DNA of 64,000 bases, taken from positions 186,001 to 250,000 of the forward strand of contig JAUTXW010003840.1 in NCBI GenBank assembly GCA_030620095.1, in the 5' to 3' direction. The DNA comes from Kuschelorhynchus macadamiae. Lineage: Eukaryota > Arthropoda > Insecta > Coleoptera > Curculionidae. A program made the position numbers and the translations under genes. The notes beneath the pieces were generated by a model. That model ran no database searches. It was given only the letters and a program-made list of their open reading frames with translations, and was not told where the DNA came from. This document shows, piece by piece, positions 36,123 through 47,183 of the stretch; the first letter of the stretch is position 1; the number at the start of each line of letters is the position of its first letter.

Positions 36123-37253
36123 CTACAAATATTGTTCAAATTGTAGACCATTATGTGTCCTACAAGTGTGACAAACTTTAAAAATTCTTTTTAATGCATT
36201 TTCTATTGTAAATGACTGTCTTTGTAACTCTGCAAAAGCGTTTTCGGTGGCCATTCTTAGTTGTTCTAAGTTTTCGTATCGCCTTACATAAACCTTGTTT
36301 TCTAAATAACCCCACAAAAAGAAATCTAAAACTGAGAGGTCAGGGGATCGTGGTGGCCATCGAACAGGTCCGTGTGTTCCTATCCATCTTCCAGGAAAAT
36401 GGTCGTTAAGCCAGTTTTGACTTATTCTGGCATTGTGGGCTGGAGCTCCGTCTTGCTGGAAATAAATCCTATTTAGTTGAGCCAAGGGAACATCATCCAA
36501 AATTCCTAATGCGTCTTCTAGGATTCGCACGTAACCAATCGAATTCAGATTTCCTTCATATATTTGGTAAACTATTTTTCGGTTGAAAATAAAACAGGAG
36601 ACATTGAATCCAAATCTGCCCTGACGCTCCCCAGGAAAAATAACATGGTTGTTTTCTTGACTCCAAAATCGCGTGTTGTGTCTATTTAAAATCCCTGAAC
36701 TAGTAAAATGTGCCTCTTCTGACCAAATAATCTTTTTTTCAAAATCGATATCTTCTGCCTTCATATTTATAAACCAATTGCAGAACTCCAGTCTGCGCTC
36801 TGCATCACCAGGATGCAGATGATGCACAAGTTTGTATTTATAGGGTTTGAATTTGTGCTTTTTCAAAATTTTCTGCACTTTGGTTTTCGGTACACCCGCC
36901 TCTTCGTCTATTTTCCTGCAAGATGTTTCAGGAGCTGTCTGAACGAGGGCTAAAACGTTGACCTCAGATTCTTCGTTGTCTTTATTGTAAGTTCGCGATC
37001 GAGGCTTGTTAAAAGATCCATATTGGCAAAGATTATTTTTAATTTTTTGAAAAATTCTTTTTTCTGGTTGTCTTCTCTCGGGATATCTAAGATAAAATAA
37101 AGCGAACCAATAAAGTCAAAATGCAGGAAGATAAAAAAGAACTAACCTGTTCAGATAAAGCTCTGCCGCCTGATCTGCATCTTCATTAGACAATATAAAA
37201 CACGCGTTCATATCATATTTCTCAAAATATTCAAATTTTTGATTCTGAGCCAT
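36123..37253 (-). CDS. DD41D mariner transposase, intact spliced frame of 356 residues
   Basis: The transposase binds the inverted repeats and moves the element by cut-and-paste at TA. Exon 1 is 37253-37147 (MAQNQKFEYFEKYDMNACFI...). A 60-base intron follows (37146-37087, gttagt...cttag). Exon 2 is 37086-36123; together they give 1071 bases without a stop. Residues 1-110 form the helix-turn-helix DNA-binding part. The RNase H-like fold carries IIWSEEAHF with Glu159 where relatives have Asp, Asp248 in YFQQDGAPAH, and Asp290 in DLSVLDFFLWGYL, with 41 residues between the last two. The length is normal for the group. The intron position is supported by a deleted relative at 31.95 kb with an acceptor at the same codon. 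The Glu at the first metal-binding position probably impairs catalysis; this is inference. Confidence 0.9.
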
Positions 37254-37355
37254 ATTAAAAACAATAATTATAATAGACGTCAAGAAAAATTTAAACGCAA
37301 TAATGCCAAAAATGACAGCAGTAATGGCTGCCTGATCATATTTTTGTTGGCGTTG

Positions 37356-37858
37356 CCATGGCTACCACAGCCACCTTCTCTTATTTCGATTGATCTGCTA
37401 TGCCATAAATCCGTTTAAAGAAAAATGCATTTTTTCATGTTATTTATGAAAATAAATGACTTATGGTATGTTTTTGAAAAGCTCTCGACACGAAGAATAA
37501 GATGACAAAATAATATATAGGTTCTCCCATTTAAAAAATAGTAGGTTATGCCAATATGTCAAAAACTATGACTCTCAGCAAAAATCTGAGTACGCCACTG
37601 AATTCTACGTGAAAAAATCTATAAATACCAGTTGAAACATTTTAAATATATTTTACGATAGCTGAGTTACAGGGGGTGTCCGAAAATGACAAATTTTCAA
37701 AATCACCCTGTAGCACGGAAACTAAAATGGTTAGGGCAAATCTGTTTGCGGCCTCTTTAGTTTCATCGAAAAGTAGCACGGTGTCGCGAAAACCGCATCT
37801 CTCTATCTCTACTCATAAGCTGGAAACCCCGTAAAACCTACGAAAATGGGACACCCTG
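37356..37858. repeat. Right terminal inverted repeat of the 2.3-kb mariner
   Basis: Inverted copy of 35525-36025. It ends in acaccctg followed by TA, which is the complete terminus; the left arm lacks two bases there. Confidence 0.93.
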
Positions 37859-37950
37859 TACATACTCGTGAAAATTTATTGGCACGAATTTTAAATGTTG
37901 ATGTAGAGGATGTTTCTCTGGTAGTCCCATTTTTTTTAATATTAATATAA

Positions 37951-38339
37951 AAGAAAAATAGATATAAGGGCGATGAAGCCTGCGAGTTTTTTAATTTAAT
38001 TTATTTTTTAAAAGACGTTTATTTCTCTATTCGTCGTTTTCAAATTATGGACATTATTGGATATACATATACAACAAGTTATAATATTCTTAAAAATGTA
38101 ATTTGTAAAAAAATACTAAAAAGTGAAAAATAAAATATTAAAAAAAAATAGAACCGACTTCAAAAAAAAATCGCTAAAAATTAAAAAATATTTTTTTATT
38201 TTATTCTTTAAATATAGACATTTTAAAGTTGGTGCCGAAATAATGACTAATCTGTAATAATACATATCAAAATAATAATATATATACACGTATTAACCAT
38301 ACACCTTAAATTTACTAACCTAATACAGATGGTAATATG
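37951..38339. other. Gene-free AT-rich stretch
   Basis: A- and T-runs dominate (about 38090-38200). The A-rich parts may be remains of element tails, but no element boundary can be assigned. Confidence 0.4.
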
Positions 38340-39485
38340 GTATTCAAAGAGGGACACGTCACTAAGAAGAAGATTGAGAGAATGGAGGGGTGACTTGCTC
38401 CAACCTAATACTTAGGCCTCTCAGGTAGGCCCATTGTAACCTCCTTCGGAGTTTTACTCGTCGAGCCAACCAACAGCATTGACGTAGTTTAGCACTGTAG
38501 TTGCGGAGCATCCTCCGATTCTGGCAATCTTTCCCCCATAATAAATTCTCTGGTATTTACAAGGGCTGGGCAGTAACAAAGAACATGTTCAGAAGTCTCG
38601 TCGTCCTCATTGCACCCCCTACAACTTGGATGTGGGAGGACGCCCAAGGTGTGAAGTGTTTGATTAACTTACAGTGTTCAGTTAGCATTTCTACCGGTTT
38701 TATTAGAATTAAAGTTTTCTAAGAGCCGAGGAGATACCTAAAAGTCTAAAGCTCTGTCTCTCCCATTTCTCTTTTAGAATCTTTGTTAACAGTTCGTTTA
38801 TCTTTGGATTGAACGCCTTAGAGAATGGTTTGCTCTTTGCTCCGTTACGTGCCAACCTATCTGCGTTTTCATTTTCTTCGATTCCCCTATGTCCCTTAAT
38901 CCCGGACACTGTGACCGTATTCTTCTCAAACTAAAGTATCAGTTTGGATGTTATTTTATTCTTTTTTAAGAATTGCAAGACTTGTTTGCTGTCTGTGAAA
39001 ATAATAACTTTTTTACCTGTTATTCCATCTTTTCCTGTTTGTACGGCACCTTGCAGAATTCCAAGCAGTTCTGCCTAGAAGACGGTAACCCTTTGCCTAG
39101 GGCCATACTAATTTCCAGGTCGAGTTCTAATACATTCACTCCCAAGCCAGCCCCAAATTGGTTCTCTGAGCCGTCAATGTAATTGTGTATGTCTGCCTCT
39201 TTTCCTGGTTCTGTTAAGCCGCTGATGTCAATTTTAAAGTTTTTGTTGAAATGAAGCGGGGGATCAGGGCATCCGCTCGGTGTTCTACATGAGGTTGTCG
39301 TGCGACAGCCTCCAGAAATATTTGGACATGTCCCAGACTCCAGTTTTTTTGCCCACCACAGGTCAACGGCATGCAGCGTGACTGCCGTTCTCTCTGCCTC
39401 GGCTTTCAGAAATACATTAAGAGGCAAGCACAACAGACCCTGTATTGCCATCGTAGCGCCTGTAACCGTCAGGCATGCTGGGTGA
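38340..39485 (-). pseudogene. Non-LTR retrotransposon RNase H domain and Cys motif, remnant
   Basis: The minus strand reads, from 39451, MAIQGLLCLPLNVFLKAEAE (a conserved linker) and IDGSENQFGAGLGV with the first RNase H Asp. After a frameshift around 39040 come the DSKQ-type block and, at 38909-38709, GIKGHRGIEENENADRLAR with the last catalytic Asp. After further breaks CRGCNEDDETSEHVLCYCPA near 38570-38640 supplies the Cys/His motif typical of the ORF2 C-terminus. RNase H following the reverse transcriptase is characteristic of the I-like group. The endonuclease and polymerase parts are missing. At least two frameshifts and a stop at 38708 show it is dead. Confidence 0.8.
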
Positions 39486-42060
39486 GACGTCGACTTAAAA
39501 ATGTTTTATTTTTTTTTTAATATTTTATTTTATATTTGGTAATGAAAATGTTAAAGCAGCATCTGGAATGTATTTTAACAGGTAAAAAGTTGGTTTTGAG
39601 GTATGTGTAAATACTATTGCTTAATATTGATTTAGATAAAAACAATAACAGTGAAAGCTTTGAGAGTAAACTATCCCAATTAACTATTTAAAAATGAGGG
39701 TAGATTATAGACGTGGTTATTAATTTGATACAAAACTCAAGTCTCTCTTGCTATTCAAGGAATTATTCCGAAGAATTAATAATGTATAGGTAAAGGTGAA
39801 GTCCAATTATATTTCCAATACACAGTCCATCAGAGTTCAAATACTGTAAGATTGAACGCAGTGTTTTCAGTAGCGCGATTTAAACTGACTTAGAACAAAT
39901 TTAATGCGTATTTCAAGCCTACTGAAAAATAAAACGCCAAACAAAATTATGTATGTACACAATTTTACTAAAGTATGAAATCCACTTGTTTATTTTTCGT
40001 ATTGCCTATTTAAAATACAAATCGATTTTTGATTGTACACACACAACATAACACAGACCAAAACGTTTCCCCAGTAAATACGACAACACTGTAAGTATCC
40101 AGCCAAGCGTAACAACGTGACAATCGGCCTCGCCGGTACCGTTTGAAGTTGAATTGACCACGAAACCTTGCGGGCAGCAGCGCTGCAAAATCGTCTAAAA
40201 ATAGACGTTGAAAAGTCGATAAAATGTAGTGAATATTTATAGCAAAACGCGTGGTAATGTGAAGGTAACATAACGTGCCACATCGTTTTACATCCCTTTC
40301 GCCTCTCTTAATTCGTATTTTACTCTGTCGTTTCCGATTACATTTACCTTACACGCCTGAGGAATGTCACAATAACGGCGTCAACGTTTTACAGTCTGGC
40401 AACTATTTTAGATTTTGATAGAAGGAATAGAAAAATAATTTTACTGAAAGATGTGCTGTAAACTTTTTTATCAGAAAAGACTTTAGTTGTCTAACTTTTT
40501 TATTTTATCGCAACATTTCGACCGTTATATCACATGCTCATTTTCGGTTTTTAAAGCAAACTGCAGACAAGAGCTCAGAATATACATATTGATAAGATGG
40601 ACTTTTAACCCGACGTAGAGCCGGAAATTTGCAGACGTGTTATAACATATATCTCAATCCAAATTTTGTTTACCAAATAAACACAATTAAAGAAAAACAT
40701 ATTTATGTTATTTGTTTTTTAATAGTTATATATGATAAGGGCTGAAACGGACTTTTATTTTGTGAAAAGGGAAGTGTCCCATTTCTTCAAATAAAAATCA
40801 GTTTTAGCACGAACGTCATAAACTGTTTTTTTCTATAAGCACCATCAAAAGCCCAGATGAATGCATTTTTTACGTTAATAAATTGTTAAAATATCCTCAA
40901 GATTATCATTTCTAAATCTAATTTATCTATGAAATATGATTCTAAGATAGAATTTGTTCATTTTTCTTTGTTGACAAGTAACGTCAAATTTGAACAGTTT
41001 GAAGGCACAGGAACATAGCTCCGGCTAAAAAAACATACGAATTATATACTTTCAGTCCCAACCTATATTTTAATGCTAAATATAATTAAATACATTAATA
41101 AAACAGTCAGAAAACACAATTTTAAGTTATCCACATGACCACTAAGCATAGAACGAGGCTCCGCCCCAATAATCATATTTGAATAAGAAACCACGTTTCA
41201 TATGCATTGGCATGTAAACGATAAATACCAGTGCTTTTTAAATAGGCGTGATCTACATGGCCTACTAATCATTTTTCAAACTGGCACTCTAACAAATCGC
41301 CTGTATAATAAATAAACAATATTCCAATCGTTTTATACCATTTTGTTGTTAAAATAAACAATTTATCCAGGTATCATAAGCTCTTCAGGCAAATAGACTA
41401 AAATCAAGTCGAATCGAATTTTCCCAAGACACTGCTGCAATGAATGGATAAAATGTGAACCTGTCGATAACTTATATGAGTTCTATTTATGTATTCATGT
41501 GCGATAATTAGATATTAAATAAAAAAGCATCATTTACATAATGTAGAAACTTAAAAACCTTCATAAAACCTAAACTAACTATGATAATCCTCCAAACTAA
41601 AAACAGAAATATAGGATTTCATCTAAGCTTCATTTTGAATCCTAGGTCGACCTTTTGCACAATTTTGGTTCTTAATGAATGCGAATCTTTTGGAAAATTA
41701 ACTTTCTATTATCACTCATTAAGCCTAAACAAAAAGAATTAAGAAAACAAAATTAACTAAGATAAAATGCACATTTTTACCATTCTCTTTCGAAGTAAAC
41801 CTCTCCCGATATTTAGAAAAATATTTTTAATATTTGTAAGTGAAATTTTGAGATGAACAGCTGATTAACTAAACTCCCGTAGCCTAGCGCTTTCATTTTG
41901 GCATCAGATGAAAATTGGAGCAACAGAACATTGCATCCCTCGTAGGGATAGCTTGCCAGATTTCCGTGTTTATTAAAATAATTCGAAATAAAATTCCAAT
42001 AAAAATTACCACTATTCACGCCGTGTTAGAGAACAGTGATCAATAAAATGAATTTCTCCC
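39486..42060. other. Gene-free AT-rich stretch
   Basis: No coding frame is recognised. Positions about 40080-40380 are less AT-rich (gcctcgccggtaccg, ttgcgggcagcagcgctgc) and unrelated to the repeats; unique host sequence is possible. The remainder shows no terminal repeats. Confidence 0.4.
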
Positions 42061-42067
42061 GGTGGAA

Positions 42068-42862
42068 ATGGAAGAAGCTGCCAATAAAGCTGCTTTCGAA
42101 TGATTGCCTAGTAAGTTAAAGCAAATGTACGAGTTTTCAAATGATCATTTCTTGAAATAATGTGATCACAAAAATGTTAGTGGCAAGGAAGCCAGTGAAA
42201 AGTGCCTCTTGCATACTTTGAAGAAAAGTCCAAAATATGAAAATCGTCAACGCTTTGGTCAAACGATTCTATGTTAAAGGCGATGATTGTTGCCGCAATT
42301 TTGAGTGTATTTAGAAGCTGTCATGTCGTCGGGAAAAGCTGTGCAATTTGACATTAAATAACATCGAAGATTTGAGAACTTCACTAGTTGTGCATTTACA
42401 TACAAGGAACATTTGTTATTAGTGGTACATTGTACATAAACTATTACAAAAAATGGATAGCTCTTCGCCCAGCGAATATTAATCATTCGAGAATTGTTAT
42501 AAGATGCATTACGAATAAATGTACCACGACCCCAGTTAGAATCAACACATTTGGTAAGATATTTGTCAAAATTGTTAAATTTCTAAATTTGCCTTATTCC
42601 CATCTTTATACTGGACATTGTTTCTTAGCTGGTTTATTGGCAGACTCTGGTACTAACTACAATTAAGAGGCACGGTGCATGGAAGTCCAATACAGTAGTG
42701 GAGAATATATAGAAGAAGACTGGCTTCAAAAAAAAAACATTGCAGAACAAATGTTGTCCAAAACAAATTTTACTAACATAAATTCTGTTACAGCTACCAA
42801 CGAGATTGGCCATGGAGTTTCTCACTCTAATTGTTGTTGCACTAATTGTACGTTTAATTGAA
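42068..42862 (+). pseudogene. Crypton-type tyrosine recombinase remnant
   Basis: The plus strand from ATG 42068 gives MEEAANKAAFE, a stop, then LPSKLKQMYEFSNDHFL, the core-binding domain start of the tyrosine-recombinase proteins common in animal Cryptons. After a degraded gap comes YYKKWIALRPANINH (42442), then KCTTTPVRINTFGKI and LYTGHCFLAGLLADSG (42604), the position of the catalytic His-x-x-Arg, here HCFLAG with the Arg lost. From 42700 SSGEYIEEDWLQKKNIAEQM holds the nucleophile Tyr. At least two stops and frame changes occur, and the catalytic Arg is missing, so it is inactive. Family naming comes from motif recognition. Confidence 0.75.
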
Positions 42863-43227
42863 AAAATATATTATTTTGAATTAAAACTTTTTATGTTTTT
42901 ATATTTTCTCATCAGTGTTAAGAAAATCACTTTTAACACAAATGTTAAAAGTACATTACCTTTAACACCAGTGTCATAAAATGATATAGCAACTAAGTAA
43001 AAGAAATAAGCCACCAGTCATCCGATCCCGCAGTCGTGTCTATGAATATCTTATAGATCACACAAACGTACAAAAGGCAATAAAATTGAAAAATTCAACG
43101 CTTTGGTGTTGGCAGACACATGGGCTTAAGTTATTCAGCCGTATATTTTACATATACATAACGTCTTAGTGTAGACTATTCCGTTATGATAAAAATATAT
43201 ATAATTTACTCACACTTTTGAAAAATA

Positions 43228-43640
43228 CAGGGTGTCCAAAGATTTAGTATTGGCTAATATGTTGAGTACTAAATAATGCTAAAAAGTTTGAAATTTGGCC
43301 GTTGCATGTGTAACAACAAATCAATATTTTTGTGTATTTAAGCTTTTTCCGTCCCTTTTGGGGGTGGCTTAACAGAGTTACACTTTACCTCATTTTGAAA
43401 AGTTTTTAAAGACACAAATTTGTGCGTAAATCGACTCGTTTTCAAAAAGAGAAGCAATGGAAAACAAGTGAGAAGTGTTGAATGGCCTGTATGAACGTTG
43501 GACCTTGCTCCAGTCGATTTATTTCATTGAGGTTCCTTAAAAGAATTAGTGTTCTTACAAAATCCAATAATTTACAGAACTCGATGATATGGACTTACAC
43601 TTTACACATACAACTTCCAAATTTTAATCTATTTATCTTT
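43228..43640 (+). pseudogene. Mariner remnant: one terminus plus transposase C-terminal scrap
   Basis: tacagggtgtccaaagattt at about 43228 is a typical left terminus. About 240 bases on, the plus strand reads VEWPV, a stop, TLDLAPVDLFH, a stop, GSLKELVFLQNP. This corresponds to the third catalytic block (VEWPPRSPDLTPLDFFLWG.LKS) of the element at 45-47 kb. The catalytic Asp is preserved but everything before it is deleted. Confidence 0.6.
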
Positions 43641-44139
43641 ACTAGTACTTTACTAAGATTAGCCCACACTAATATTTTGGTTGTATATTTTTTAAACACA
43701 AGTATTTTTTAACTGTGAAAAGATAGCCAAGGCTAGAAACCTAAGTGTTAGGCGTCTAAAATTATTAAAGCAAAAGTTTATTTATAAGAATTCGAAATAT
43801 GAAAATTTGAGGCCATACCGAAAAGCCACGATTTTGGAAATCATTTGAAGATAAATAAAATATTAAAGCTAAACCATTTATTGTAAATTAGTTCTTTGGC
43901 TGCTTGGCCAAATTGATGAGACCCAGAAAGGTCGAAAGCAACAGAAGTGGGATTGCAACTATCACAGAAATAGATGGGATTACCCAGTTTAGGGTGCATC
44001 GTGCATTTGAAAGGCTGAACGTTCTTAGAAGATTTTTAATTAAAATATAGTAGTCGTTGATAGATGTGGAAACAATTGATTATTTATAAAAGTTATAACA
44101 ACAACACAACCCAAAGTTGAATTTTTACATACATTAAAA

Positions 44140-44390
44140 CATATTTTCTTAATACCGCCGTTCTCTCTGACTGCCCGTTTGTCTGTTCGGGGATAGGTAA
44201 AAAAACTACATACCCGATTGACTTTGAATTTTGAACAAAAATTAAGGATCTTATGGGGATGACCTGGTAACCGGAAAAACTAAATAAAGAACTGATTTCA
44301 AATTGTGTGTTATAATTAATTGTGGTATAGAGATGAAATAGTAAAACTGTAGTACTAATTCAAGATGCTCAAGGCTAATAATCGGATTGC
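44140..44390 (-). repeat. Dispersed monomer repeat, minus orientation, part 1
   Basis: Shows gactgcccgtttgtctgttc, attaaggatcttatggggat, gacctggtaac and tgtggtatagagatgaaata in the same order as the block at 6.4-6.8 kb. It is interrupted after about 44390 by a reverse transcriptase fragment. Confidence 0.6.
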
Positions 44391-44396
44391 GAAAAT

Positions 44397-44740
44397 ATGA
44401 CCACTTTTCATACACATTTAAAAAATTTGAATTGGCTAAAAATAGATAGACACAGTGAGTTACATTTGGCAATCTTTTTGATTAAAGTCTTATCAAACCG
44501 GTCTTTCCCATTAGCTTTAAGAAATACATTTATATATCGTTTAGATTTTTATTCCAGAATCATCCGATTTCCAAATAAGATAACAATGCCCCACCATCGG
44601 CTGCTTCATTTCTAAGATCATTTGCATGTAATGCCATTAAAGTTTTTAACTTTTTACCAACTGAATTAACAACTCTTAATGAAAAACAATTTAAAAAGTT
44701 TAAAAAATATTTATTAAACATAACATAGATTTTTTATTTA
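44397..44740 (+). pseudogene. Non-LTR reverse transcriptase extreme C-terminus
   Basis: The plus strand reads LKNLNWLKIDRHSELHLAIF and, further on, FPNKITMPHHRLLHF, then after a stop MPLKFLTFYQL and LKSLKNIY. This follows the C-terminal pattern of Jockey-like ORF2 proteins (a LxWL...R...K region, then a Pro-His-His/Arg block and a LP.EL...FK ending). The fragment sits between two parts of a monomer repeat, so it probably marks a 5'-truncated insertion. Confidence 0.6.
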
Positions 44741-44989
44741 TTTTTATACATTTCCATCCATCAGTTTTTTAGTCCTTTTTTAACTTTGTGTAATTTCTAT
44801 ATTTTTTGGAAAAATTACTATCCACAATAGTTTTTGTTTAGGTATATTTTAAATTATGTGATTGTTTATTTTAGCTTAGTTAGCCGGATAAGTTGGGTTC
44901 AGTCTTGCTTTCCTGGTAATTTCTTTTATATGTGATAATTATTTGCAATAACTTGTATTTATCGCACTATAAGACATTTATTATGTACT

Positions 44990-45460
44990 GGTAATATTTT
45001 GGTATGAACGTTAGATAGCAAAACAAAATAGCTGCCTAGAAAAAATTTAAAAAAAAATCAGCTTGAAAATACTTCTTATAAGATTGATTTCAAATTTTGA
45101 GTAAACATTATATGTTATATAGAGACAAACTGGGAAATTTGTGGTGCGAATTCAAGATGGAGTAACAAAATGGAGGCCAATTTTTTTTTTAAAGTCTACG
45201 TAAAAAAATTATTCAATTGACTTTAAATTTTGCAGAAAATTTCATGTGATATAAGACAAAAATTAAAACAAATTCAACATAACGTAACAAAATGATGATG
45301 TCTGTCAATATAAAAAACTACTTAGTAAATATATTTTAAATTATGCCCAGAAATTAACTAATTAATTAGTAGCATAGGTAGAAACTGGTAAAATATCAGT
45401 AGGAAATCAATATGAACAAAATGAGGTCTATTGAAAATGCTTGAAAAGATAGGATATATA
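44990..45460 (-). repeat. Dispersed monomer repeat, minus orientation, part 2
   Basis: Continues with ttttggtatgaacgttagat, caaaacaaaatagctgcct, tggtgcgaattcaagatgga and ggtaaaatatcagtagga, up to the left end of the mariner at 45463. The order matches the 6.5-7.2 kb block. Confidence 0.6.
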
Positions 45461-45462
45461 TA

Positions 45463-45669
45463 CAGGGTGATAATTTAAAAACTTGAAATGGCCATATCTT
45501 AGGAAGGAAAAACTTAATCAAAAAAACGCTTAAAACACTTTCTATAAAATGAAGAGGGAACAAATAAAAGCGTATTATTCGACCCTTATCTGTAGCCCCT
45601 TGGGCAGAGTGAGATACACCCCTAAAATCTTAAATACAAAGGGGGGTCGAGTGATGGATCATCTTAAAG
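45463..45669. repeat. Left inverted repeat of the 1.7-kb mariner
   Basis: Matches 46962-47168 inverted over about 205 bases, from the CAGGGTG end to the inner gatggatcatcttaaa block. Confidence 0.85.
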
Positions 45670-45994
45670 CTCTTGAAAAATGCTTCCCAATGGTACCATA
45701 GAAAGCTGTTTTTCGTGAAATTCTTCTGTATTTATTAAAGAAAACAATAAATAAAAACACAGTTTTGAACATTTTTATTTTTATTTAAGTTAATGTTCAA
45801 AATTATTGGTACCGATATCCTGGCATGTCTCTTAAGAATTCTAAACATTGTAAGCCTGGTATTTTATTTGTTTATGAATATTCGCATTTTATTATCACAA
45901 TATTTACTTTAAAAGTAACTTGTACTATTAGTATTGATATTTTAACAGTTGACTTTTGGTTCAGTTTAAACGAAAAGCAGCACTTATCTTAAAT

Positions 45995-46968
45995 AATGTT
46001 GTTCAACACAGCTGAACGTGTAGAAATGATTTTCATTTATGGTTATCAGGATCAATGTTTCATAAGGACAGCCCAAAGATTTAATGAAAGGCATCCAGGT
46101 CAAAATGTAAGTCCGGAGTATGTTCGCCAACATTGAAGTTCTGGGGCAGTTTGCGATTAATTCAACTTTATCAACTCGTCAAATAGCTGTAGCAACTGGC
46201 TTATCTTGTGAAACAATAAGAAAGGTACTTAAATTTCATAAGTTTCATCCCTATAAACTGCGCATACTGTAAGAACTTGGTGACGACGACCCGGATAGAA
46301 GAATCCAGTTTTGTGAAATAATGACAGATAGAATTACGGCAGAACCTCGACTAATTAAAAATATTTGTTTCAGTGATGAATGTACCATTTATTTGAATGG
46401 ACATGTTAATAAGCAAAACTGTCGTTACTGGAATGACGAGAACCCACACGTATTTAGAGAAGGGCATAGCCAGTACCCCCAGAAAATTAATGTTTGGGCT
46501 GGTATATTGGGAGACGTAATTATCGGCCCAATATTTATAGAAGGGAATTTAAATGGCGACATGTATGCTGAAATGTTACAGAGGTCTATTGAACCGCTAA
46601 TACGGAAACTAGAAAATCAGAGGGACATACAAGGAAATTTAGCATTAGAAGAACGCTTACTACATTTTCAACAGGATGGGGCACCTCCTCATTATGTAGT
46701 TCCCGTCAGGCAATGGTTGGATGATAATTATCCCAACCAGTAGATTGTAAGAAAAGGTCTTGTTGAATGGCCACCTAGATCCCCGGACCTAACACCTCTT
46801 GACTTCTTTTTGTGGGTCACCTTAAATCTGTGGTGTTTAAACAGGATAGTTCAGGAATGCCGTGCTATATCCAGAGAAGCATTTGCAAACGAAGAATTTA
46901 AACAAAGGCTTTATTATTGCCTTCAAAACAACGGGAACCATTTTAAACATTTAATTAAAGATTTAAGA
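45995..46968 (+). pseudogene. DD41D mariner transposase with stops and frameshifts
   Basis: The start at 45995 gives MLFNTAERVEMIFIYGYQDQ (first helix-turn-helix). A frame break occurs near 46125, then STLSTRQIAVATGLSCETIR (second helix-turn-helix). A stop at 46270 sits where relatives have Gln. The open part 46321-46740 carries CFSDECTIY (first Asp), NKQNCRYWND, VWAGILGDVIIGP and FQQDGAPPH (second Asp). A stop at 46741 interrupts the spacer. EWPPRSPDLTPLDFFL follows with the third Asp; counting the stop as one position, 41 residues separate the last two Asp. A final frameshift near 46812 scrambles the C-terminus. Confidence 0.88.
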
Positions 46969-47168
46969 TGATGTATCATTCGACCCCCCTTTCTATTTAA
47001 GATTTTAGGGGTGTATCTCACCCTGCCTAAAAAGTTACAAATAAGGGTCGAATAATACGCTTTTATTTGTCCCCTCTTCATTTTATAGAAAGTGTTTTGA
47101 GCGTTTTTTGATTAAGTTGTTCCTTCCTAAAATATGGTCATTTCAAGTTTTTAAATTGTCACCCTATG
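46962..47168. repeat. Right inverted repeat of the 1.7-kb mariner
   Basis: Inverted partner of 45463-45669. The outer end reads caccctatg then TA, with two extra bases relative to the left end. Confidence 0.85.
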
Positions 47169-47183
47169 TATATAAGTAGGAAA

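Larger units (their letters stand above)
35525..37858 (-). mobile_element. Tc1/mariner (DD41D type) transposon with ~500-bp inverted repeats, 2334 bp
   Basis: The element is bounded by GGGTGTCCCATTTTCGTAGG at the left and its reverse complement at the right, with TA at 35523-35524 and 37859-37860. The right end is CAGGGTGTCCC, while the left end has lost the CA. The inverted repeats (35525-36025 and 37356-37858) are about 500 bp long and almost identical, ending inside at ctgtggagccatgg / ccatggctaccacag. Between them lies one spliced transposase gene on the minus strand. The near-identical arms and open frame indicate a young insertion. Confidence 0.93.
34830..37950 (+). pseudogene. Decayed mariner transposase split by a younger mariner insertion
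   Basis: The plus strand begins MENYTHFEKVDILLVE at 34830. After frameshifts it reads YPKYRVPNH.IFGNIERYFR (helix-turn-helix region), QLLHPYHI near 35055, LFSDEAYFTTCG (first catalytic Asp) at 35131 and the fold core to about 35400. Degenerate remains lead to AFKTEIYKTPV at about 35490-35520. There the frame is interrupted by the 2.3-kb element 35525-37858 and resumes at 37861 as HTRENLLARILNVDVED. Removing the inserted element and one TA joins the two parts in the same frame. The second and third catalytic motifs are too degraded to read. Numerous stops and frameshifts show it is old. Confidence 0.8.
45463..47168 (+). mobile_element. Tc1/mariner (DD41D type) transposon, 1706 bp, ~205-bp inverted repeats
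   Basis: The left end CAGGGTGATAATTTAAAAAC and the right end (reverse complement CATAGGGTGACAATTTAAAA) are flanked by TA. The inverted repeats (45463-45669 and 46962-47168) include ttcgacccttat, gggtgtatctcac-type and cttaagatg blocks; the arms have diverged modestly. The interior carries a broken transposase gene on the plus strand. It inserted into the monomer repeat on its left and abuts a foldback element on its right. Confidence 0.88.

Noticed and set aside
39990..40283. 97-codon Cys-containing minus-strand frame
   Set aside because: The Cys residues are not spaced like any zinc finger or disulfide fold, and overlapping frames of similar length exist.
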